From Elysia crispata (Eukaryota; Mollusca; Gastropoda; Plakobranchidae): a DNA stretch of 64,000 nt. A model generated the notes under the pieces. It was not told where the DNA came from, did no database searches, and worked only from the letters and a program-made list of their open reading frames with translations. The stretch is taken from assembly GCA_033675545.1 (NCBI GenBank), contig JAWDGP010005773.1:32501-96500 (forward strand), read 5' to 3'. Made by a program: the position numbers and the translations under genes. Each line of letters starts with the position of its first letter. Position 1 is the first letter of the stretch. Positions 58,001 to 64,000 of the stretch are shown piece by piece.

Positions 58001-59134
58001 ATGAAAGAGGTAGGGAGACGATAGGTTGATAACATAAAGAAATTGTCAAAATCATCTACACATCCTGGACCTATGTAGTTTGAAAGAGGTAGAGAGTCAG
58101 AAGGCCGATAACATAAGCTTGATTAAGATTTTATATTAAGTTATAGAAGTTGCTAAAAATCATCTATGACACTCTACACTGGAACTTTTTTAGTACAAAA
58201 GAGGAAGGGAGACAATAGGTTGATAATTATGAAAACTCGATGATGCTCAAAGTGTAGAAAGTGTTAAAATCACTCACATGTAATCTACATCAAAACTGTC
58301 AAGCAAAAAAGATAGAGAGAGACAGTTATGTTGGAGATTTAGTAACATTGGTTGTTGTTTTTTAATTTTTCATATAAGATAAAATCAGGGCTAGAAGCAA
58401 CTGCACCTACCCTACGATTTTTAGCAGTCATATTTAAATTAATATGATTAGGAGTTGGTAAATGTGAAAAAAAAAGGTGGACACTCAGGCTACTTTATCA
58501 AGAGATGGTGGGCAGATAACATATGGGGCATATCTTGAACATAGTCAGGACAGATGGTGAGGATACAAAGAGTTAAAAAAAACACATTTTAGCCCATTTC
58601 TAGAATGATGTGATATGAGAGTGATAAAAAAGATATTAACACACCAATAATATGTAGAAAGATTGACACATGAACTATATTTTTCACATGTTAAGAAAGA
58701 TTAAAGCATCAGTTATAGTTTTCACATGTTATGAAAGATTGACACACCAATTATATTTTTCATGTGATAAGAAAGATTGAAACTCCAATTATATTTTAAC
58801 ATATTAAGAAAGTTTGATGCACCAATTATACTTTTCACATGATATGAAAGATTGAAACTCCAATTATATTTTAACATGTTAAGAATTTCTGATTCACCAA
58901 TTATACTTTTCACATGATATGAAAGATTGATGCACCAATTATATTTTATACTAGATCCTCGAGGACTATCTCCGGCTTGGCCTTCTCCCAGCAAGTCTGA
59001 CTGGCAGAGACACATTTTACTCAAGGTCAGACTTGGATCTGCTGCAAGCCGAGGGCAGCGGCCTTCCCTTTGGTGCTGATGGAGACTCAGAAGATTTGGT
59101 CTATGATGCTGTTGAAGATCACAATGATAGTTGA
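46037..59134 (+). CDS. Extended short-chain dehydrogenase/reductase (NAD-dependent epimerase/dehydratase type), whole gene, 13 exons
   Basis: Thirteen plus-strand exons join in perfect phase to 414 residues from ATG at 46037 to TGA at 59132-59134. The N-terminus is a Rossmann strand with GGTGFIG (GxxGxxG) at residues about 15-21, then VCVVDK, whose Asp should bind the NAD ribose, then INLAAET (the N-AA motif), STAQVYSG around residue 134, LAKHKLEVEK, RPAIVYGLGD, and a C-terminal substrate domain. This is an extended SDR, probably a soluble oxidoreductase or epimerase acting on a nucleotide sugar or similar substrate; the substrate is not evident. The catalytic YxxxK reads T-N-L-A-K (Thr155, Lys159), so the usual Tyr is absent. 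I do not recognise a named vertebrate orthologue and give no symbol. Confidence 0.93.
46205..46312. repeat. TCTAGATC / AGATCTAG motif cluster
   Basis: About a dozen overlapping AGATCT and TCTAGA hexamers in 108 bp in SDR intron 1. A looser cluster of the same motif occurs at about 31205-31520. No coding potential. Confidence 0.85.
46450..46672 (+). mobile_element. LINE 3'-end remnant with GATT tail, in SDR intron 1
   Basis: Frames on the plus strand give a basic stretch, then DRDGYK and, after a frameshift, MIAYAKKQGT and stop, followed by (GATT)3. This matches the terminal DR--WR-MIA-----QGT motif of the LINE at 42 kb and the short tandem 3' tails of RTE-like elements. It is full of stops. 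Confidence 0.5.
47822..47883 (+). CDS. SDR gene exon 2 (glycine-rich loop)
   Basis: Acceptor GTTCCAG, donor AAG|GTAAGG; 62 bp, phase 1 to 0. It completes GGTGFIG and the following helix NLVDHIVRNSLATK. Confidence 0.95.
48783..48839 (+). CDS. SDR gene exon 3 (strand 2, NAD-binding Asp)
   Basis: Acceptor TTACTGCAG, donor TCA|GTAAGT; 19 codons, phase 0. VCVVDKVPPEM places an Asp at the end of the second Rossmann strand, typical of NAD-preferring enzymes. Confidence 0.93.
49331..49385 (+). CDS. SDR gene exon 4
   Basis: Acceptor CCGTCCCAG, donor ATGA|GTAAGT; 55 bp, phase 0 to 1. It encodes ESFSSPVVEFKHSNLIHM, a short connector before the third strand. Confidence 0.88.
50167..50258 (+). CDS. SDR gene exon 5 (N-AA motif)
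   Basis: Acceptor TCTGCAG, donor CCT|GTGAGT; 92 bp, phase 1 to 0. FDFVINLAAETKYG is the fourth-strand motif of extended SDRs. Confidence 0.95.
51125..51238 (+). CDS. SDR gene exon 6 (catalytic Ser/Thr strand)
   Basis: Acceptor CTCCCCCAG, donor AAG|GTCAGT; 38 codons, phase 0. It encodes a helix with NCAEVASRHGVKKF and the strand IEVSTAQVYSG, which supplies the catalytic Ser/Thr (Ser133/Thr134). Confidence 0.95.
52916..53072 (+). CDS. SDR gene exon 7 (catalytic Lys; Tyr replaced)
   Basis: Acceptor ATGTACAG, donor CTCA|GTAAGT; 157 bp, phase 0 to 1. DPWTNLAKHKLEVEK aligns with the YxxxK helix, but Thr155 stands where Tyr is expected, four residues before Lys159. It ends with RPAIVYGLGD, the conserved strand after the active site. 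Confidence 0.95.
53790..53842 (+). CDS. SDR gene exon 8
   Basis: Acceptor TCAACACAG, donor CAG|GTGAGG; 53 bp, phase 1 to 0. It encodes TPRIIIGSIYRYIRQKMQ, the helix entering the substrate-binding domain. Confidence 0.9.
54729..54855 (+). CDS. SDR gene exon 9
   Basis: Acceptor TGTGTCAG, donor ACTA|GTAAGG; 127 bp, phase 0 to 1. STVHVQDLVRALWHLC is the conserved V-V-DL--A segment of extended SDRs and is followed by GQVFNLAD, the usual strand before the C-terminal helices. Confidence 0.94.
55428..55513 (+). CDS. SDR gene exon 10
   Basis: Acceptor CCATGCAG, donor AGA|GTGAGT; 86 bp, phase 1 to 0. It encodes an amphipathic helix (QDIVSSLVSELFNINYDFLG) of the C-terminal domain. Confidence 0.9.
56515..56628 (+). 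CDS. SDR gene exon 11
   Basis: Acceptor TGCATCAG, donor CAA|GTAGGT; 38 codons, phase 0. It encodes a charged segment with VVDDINEKHMRPWSDAC and TPLTPFID. There is no separate motif, but the frame is open and the phase fits. Confidence 0.92.
57081..57134 (+). repeat. 27-bp perfect tandem duplication
   Basis: ACAACCCTGGTCTTAGCTAA plus AGGCAAA occurs twice in a row in SDR intron 11. Confidence 0.85.
57908..58009 (+). CDS. SDR gene exon 12
   Basis: Acceptor CTTTCCAG, donor GAG|GTAGGG; 34 codons, phase 0. It encodes NKHLNIDGTRIESKGFTYNYP, a conserved G-Y-P type turn before the final helix. The last bases of this exon and its donor are repeated in decayed form three times in the next 340 bp. Confidence 0.92.
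57988..58345 (+). repeat. Decayed tandem copies of the SDR exon 12/donor junction
   Basis: The exon 12 end (ACACTTGAACTGTCTAGTAT, then GAAAGAGGTAGGGAGACGAT) is echoed at about 58065, 58175 and 58283 with progressive change, each followed by related intron sequence. Only the first copy retains the reading frame and a GT donor in place. Confidence 0.75.
58627..58954 (+). repeat. Roughly 38-bp minisatellite upstream of SDR exon 13
   Basis: Eight or so copies of GAAAGATTGA-ACACCAATTATA-TTTTCACATGATAT. The last copy ends ATTTTATACTAG, which is the splice acceptor of exon 13. Confidence 0.9.
58955..59134 (+). CDS. SDR gene exon 13 (C-terminus)
   Basis: Acceptor TATACTAG, phase 0, 59 codons and TGA. 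It begins ILEDYLRLGLLP, the terminal helix of this SDR group, and ends in an acidic tail (DGDSEDLVYDAVEDHNDS). The acceptor is supplied by the last unit of a minisatellite. Confidence 0.92.
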   Translation: MLEDYLRLGLLPASLTGRDTFYSRSDLDLLQAEGSGLPFGADGDSEDLVYDAVEDHNDS

Positions 59135-59890
59135 CCGCGACAGCTGGTCCGTTTTCAGCTGTGGTCAGCAGCAATTTTAAAAAAGTCTTTCCAGATTGTG
59201 ATGAATGTCTGCCTGCAAGCTTATGTTGTATACCTTCCAAGCATTATCAAATCTCCCAAGTTTTATTAATATAGCACTGTGCTGAGTGCAAGACCAACTT
59301 TTTTTTAATGTTGTCTACACAACAATGTTTACCAAAATGCTGAATTTTTACACTCATGTAAAAATAGGTATGTGTCTGTTTTTTGGTATCTATCCTTCAT
59401 TAGTTTTGTATATGAGATATTAATTTTATGAAACAACAATAATTATATTAATTTTGTTTCTTATTGTACCAATATATAACGTTTTTGTTTTGTTGTTTTT
59501 TTCATGAGTTAATCCACTTAAGTTGGTCTGTTGCTGTTTCGATCAAAACATATTTTCAAATCTGCAAGGAAAAGAATAATTGCATTTTATTTCTTTAAAT
59601 AAACCATCATAAAGACATATTTGAGGAAGAGTTTTAAAAATGTTACTGTCTGAATAAGCTTAGACTTCTCAAGTTGGATCTAGGTTATCAATTGTGAGGA
59701 AGTAGGAGTCAGGCACAATCAAATATTTGATATTTTGAATGTGTGGAGCCAAAATATAATTCTAACAACAAGAATTCGAATAAAATTATTTTAAAAAATT
59801 TGCCATCTTTAAATGTCCCAAGGCCAAAATAGTTATATTCGAGTGATTCATCATGAATTGGCATGATTGCCTTTCAAATAAAGCTGTGTT
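59135..59890 (+). other. Probable 3' UTR of the SDR gene
   Basis: Non-coding AT-rich sequence follows the TGA. AATAAA occurs at 59598-59603 and again at 59877-59882; the latter has a TGTGTTT element a few bases downstream, as expected of an animal cleavage site. A third AATAAA at 63698-63703 would need a very long UTR. Confidence 0.5.
59877..59882 (+). promoter_or_regulatory. Candidate polyadenylation signal, SDR gene
   Basis: AATAAA with a GU-rich stretch just downstream, about 740 bp after the stop codon. Confidence 0.45.
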
Positions 59891-60302
59891 TAAAATCTGT
59901 GATTTCATTTTCTTGTAAAACGAAATAATTTGTAAACTTTTAAAATATATTCATAGGGGAGGTTTTACAAAAATTATATTTATATAATTTTTTTTTATTT
60001 TAAATACCATGGAATAGAGTAATCAAACAGGTAACATTTTTGTGCTAAAATTTTGAATCAAACCACAAATTTTTTTTCTATGCTTGGTTTGCCTAGAAAA
60101 GTTTTATTTTATTTTGTGCCATATCTCTGAACTTGCTTCTATTTGGCAAGTGATCAGGGTACATACTTTTAGTATTTTGATTCTATACTTGTGATTCAGT
60201 GGCCAGTTTTGTGGTAATTCAAGTTGTATAACAACGTCCATAAAAAATATGAGCATTTCATTATTAGTCCGTTTGAAAAGATCTCATCTCTCTGTTTACT
60301 TT

Positions 60303-60352
60303 AATATATATATATATATATACATATATATATACATATATATATATGTAGC
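60303..60352 (+). repeat. (TA)n microsatellite
   Basis: About 50 bp of TA with CATA interruptions. Confidence 0.95.
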
Positions 60353-62674
60353 TTCAATTCTGTCAACCAATCTTTGTAACTTTAACTTGAGAACCATAGA
60401 AGATATTTTTTTACTTGAATATCTTTTATATCTATTTTTAGCCATACATTATTTATGTATGGAGGAAAGTGCAAATGATTACTCATGTCTGCTTCATCTG
60501 AACGAATTTACACATACTGTTTTAGTGGTAAGATGTCAAATTTAAATTGTAGAGACTGTAAGAATCTTTTTTTTTTGTTCAAATTTAACTGGGTTTAGCC
60601 AGATTGAACGAAACAGGGTAAAGTGATACGACATAAAGAGACTTTATTTTTACATTCTTTTACTGTAAAAAGTCGATTTTCTCACAAATCTTGGATATTT
60701 AAAAAAATTCCTAGTGTTTGGGTTGGGTTTTTTTTTCGACTAATTTGCAACAATTTATTAAATAGAAGAAGCCATGGCGAAAAATTATCAGCTAGAAGGC
60801 CTGTAGGAATCCCTCCTTATTGGTACAAAAAAACTCATCAGGTCCAGACCAGTCTGGTGTGGTTTACCACTGGTTGTCATGGTTTTGATGGAGACTTTAA
60901 ACTTTAGAGCCTGAGGCTTTTTTCATGTAGTTTCTCGTTTATTTGCTAGAGTTATGTGCCGCATCTTAACAACTGCTTTACTATACTGCTTCATCGTGGG
61001 ATGAGAAAGAAATAGTGGTTGGTAAAAGTTTCAAGAGAATAAGATAAACCTTTGATTTTTTTTAACCCGCAAATAAATTTTCTACATTTAGATCTTGGTC
61101 GTGTACAATTTTTTCTTGCAACTTTTTGGGCTGCCAACCTTTTTCTATCTATATATTTCTGATATCTTCACAATTTCGTGTTTAGAATTTTATGTCTATC
61201 GTTTTTATACTAGAAAAGGAAAATATTTATCATAATTGCATTTATTAGTATAAACAGTGAGAATGTTTATGCTTCTTGTTGCTTGTAAGTTTGTTGTTTT
61301 ATATGAGAAACTTCCTATACTAGTCTACAGCTTTATTTGCTGTTCAATATTTTGCTTGCCAGTCTTTTCTCTTTATTTTTCAAATTATTTTGCATTTAAA
61401 TCAAAATATTTCTTTGATCTTTAGCAGTTTACAACAGAATGAATCTCTTTTGATGAGGAATCCAAATCTTCATGTGAAACAATTTGATTTATCAAACAGT
61501 GGTGCCTTGTGCAGTGAAAACAATTTATCAACATTTATGTACAATCAGAGTTTATGTGTGTCTATCCACCTGCACTATATCAAGCTGGTTGTTTGTTTGT
61601 TGTTGTTTTTTTGCACTTAATTCTGTTTCAGAAAGGTTCATAAAGTTGGATTTTTTCATATCATGTTTAGTATACTTCTTAAATTTGAAGTTGATTTTTA
61701 TCTCTGATTTTCTTGTAGAATTCTTGCAAGATTCATAGCTCAAGTTGAAACTTGTCTCAAAACTTTATTTTTTTCCTCCCTTATATTATAAGAGTTTACT
61801 TAATTTTCTCAGCATGTATTGCTGCATGTTACATTTTAATCTATGAAAATGTGGACTTTGAAAGTTTTGCGAGCAAGATGATTCCTTCCTTTTTACTTCC
61901 TCTTAAAAATGTTTTGGTTTTTTTTTTAATTATTTTCACTGTCAGCCAACTTTTTTATAAAGGCCTGTCAGAATGGAATTGAGTGCGTTATGTTCAAGTT
62001 AACGTTAGGCCTTTTCTTTGAGCGCAATTGTGGAAAGAATTATCTTTATCTAAATAGTCCCAGCACCAGGACATGTACACAATTAGAGTGTACCTCTTGT
62101 AAGTCCTTTCCTCATGCTTTGTAATGTTTTTTTTTATTTATTATTTCAAAAACTTGCAAGTTTGTTGCAGTTGAAATACAGCTGAATTTTTTTAGTACAA
62201 GACTTTTACGCGTACTTTATGTCATTTCTGATTTCTTTATCAAATATTGTTGCTCCAGTGATGGTTTTTTTGTTGTACTAACGCTGACTTTTAGATCATT
62301 TTTGAGAGTCACATTCTCTTTTGTTCCTTAAACTGGCCTTTAAATTATACATGGAATGTGTTGTGTGAAGTTTTTGGGGTTTTTTTCTTAAAATCCACCT
62401 ACAGTAAAGCATTGTCCTCAGGCTTTTTATAGATTAAGGATCTCAGTGGCTTTTTGGAAAATATGAACTTTAAGGTCTTCATAGAATTTTCATGAAATGG
62501 TGTAGCTGGTGATACCATTTCTGGTCTCATATATTTTAGTTTATGCTGCATACAATACTGCAGTTCACTTTGAAAATCAAAAGACTTTGCACAATTTACA
62601 ATTATTATTGCAATTCACAGCATTTGCTGGTTTTGTTTAATTTATTTTTTATTTATATAGAGTTGGTTCTTAAT

Positions 62675-62791
62675 ATGAGTTCAGTCTTTTTGTGCGCGCC
62701 AAAGTAATTAGAGAGCCTAGAGAGAGCGGAAGGCTTGGCCAGACTCACTTGGCAATTACTAATAAGCAAATAAAAATACAGCTGAACTCAT
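62675..62791. repeat. Small imperfect foldback
   Basis: ATGAGTTCAG at 62675-62684 is the exact inverse of CTGAACTCAT at 62782-62791, and pairing continues loosely inward for about 25 bp. It may be a short MITE remnant. Confidence 0.4.
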
Positions 62792-64000
62792 GTTGTTAGA
62801 GATTATGCTCAGTACTCAGTTACGAAAGTCAATTAGGATAGGTAAATCTACATTTTTCTGCTAACTCTCAACAGTCTATTTCAGAAACTACTGCAGACGT
62901 TGTTGCAGAAATACGCCCTATATACATTTATATGTAAGCAACATTTTTAGAGGCCCAGCTCTTCTCTGATAAGACTAATTTGAGCATCTGTAAACTTTTA
63001 CATCTCAATCTCATTTCCTCTTATTGTTTTAATCTTTTCCTAGGTACACCCTTTTCCCTTCTCTTGCTCATTATTGTTGTATGTTAAACCACAAGAGCCA
63101 AAGAAGAATCATTGTTCATTTTGTCCATTAATTTGAAGTTTTCATGGCAAATGTTTTTTAGTATATGCATGCAGCTTTATTTAGATAAAGATATGGCATT
63201 AAATATAAATTTAGGAATACATAACGTATTTAAAAATGTTTTACTTCATCCCACTTTTTCATGTATGTGTTTTGTTATTCTTTTTTTTTTGTTCAAATAA
63301 CTCTTCTAGTCAACATAAATTCATGAATTATTTTACATTCAGTAATATTTTTTTTTTAATTCATGCAAGATAAAATCTGCCTTTTGAGAAAATTAGCATC
63401 CTGAATTTATAAACTTCACTGCAACCACTCAACATTGTTTACCCTTTTACCTTTAAACTTTTACTTCAAGCACTGCCAAATGCCTGATGCCCAATCTTAT
63501 TCCAATCTGCCTAATTACACCAATGTTCAATGTTTTGTACCTGAATGCCTTTAACTCATGCCAGCCTGGCTTCTCTCAAGTTTTCCTGCACTTTGCTCAA
63601 CCAAATATACTGCCTCAACCAGTGATAGCATTTGCCTTTGATTGCTTTAGCTATTTTTATGAAAGAGTTGATAAAACAACTTGCATTTTGGCTTTTGAAT
63701 AAAGACTCAAATGGTGAATGTAAAACTGTGATAGTTATTAGTTCATCTTTGCTTCAGTGTTTTCAGAGATTTATTGTTCTGTTTTCTTTCTGTCTCTCTT
63801 GTATATACACTGTCTCTTGGCATTTCCTGTCTTCATTTCTGTCTTTGTCGCGTTGTCTGTCTCCGTACTTTATTTTTGCTCTGATTCTCTATGATGCAAC
63901 TTTTTTTATGTTACCTCCATTTGTTCTCACTTTTTGTCTGTTTTTTCCTTCTCTGTGTATCTTTGCACGTATGTTACTTTACTCAGTCTGTGTTTATTTT

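Larger units (their letters stand above)
59900..64000. other. Downstream of SDR gene: T-rich on plus strand, no gene recognised
   Basis: The plus strand stays T-rich, like a 3' UTR or intron. No splice-bounded coding exon was recognised. A late AATAAA is at 63698-63703. Confidence 0.4.

Overview
This is a eukaryotic, AT-rich, intron-rich and extremely microsatellite-rich window. Coding exons are short, bounded by GT/AG and separated by large introns. The two real genes are animal genes. Their sequence, the tRNA-like SINE copies, the decayed non-LTR retrotransposons and TCTAGATCT-type motif clusters suggest a lophotrochozoan, most likely a gastropod mollusc. That taxonomic call is inference; no species-specific marker was identified.

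Layout. Positions 1-9090 hold no intact gene that I can recognise: a tRNA-like SINE head (about 1597-1690), diverged tandem copies of a roughly 1-kb unit (about 4550-7900), and a 5'-truncated intronless RPS16 retrocopy sitting at the centre of an inverted repeat (5863-6525). Positions 28069 down to 9091 on the minus strand carry a 15-exon gene for macrophage-expressed gene 1 / perforin-2 (MPEG1), a MACPF pore-forming protein of phagocyte endosomes. Fourteen exons were joined by hand with consistent reading phase. The last exon (transmembrane segment and tail) is more tentative and grows out of a trinucleotide-repeat tract. Positions 28.1-45.9 kb are almost wholly repeats: trinucleotide arrays, CT/GA tracts, a 31-bp and a 48-bp minisatellite, a decayed LINE next to a transposon-derived DDE-like fragment, and a possible small unknown gene near 31.5-32.3 kb with three perfect TGACGTCA sites. 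Positions 46037-59134 on the plus strand carry a complete 13-exon gene for an extended short-chain dehydrogenase/reductase (NAD-dependent epimerase/dehydratase type, 414 residues), in which the usual catalytic tyrosine appears to be replaced by threonine. Positions 59.1-64 kb look like 3' UTR and intergenic sequence.

The two genes are about 18 kb apart, divergently oriented, and have no obvious functional link. The recurring theme is that tandem repeats arise at splice junctions. A 54-bp array starts at the MPEG1 exon 7 donor. A roughly 215-bp duplication ends at the exon 11 donor. Decayed copies of the SDR exon 12/donor junction follow that exon. A roughly 38-bp array supplies the SDR exon 13 acceptor. 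The MPEG1 membrane-spanning exon itself looks repeat-born. I found no CRISPR, operon or mobile immune system; the window is an ordinary animal locus with unusual repeat biology.
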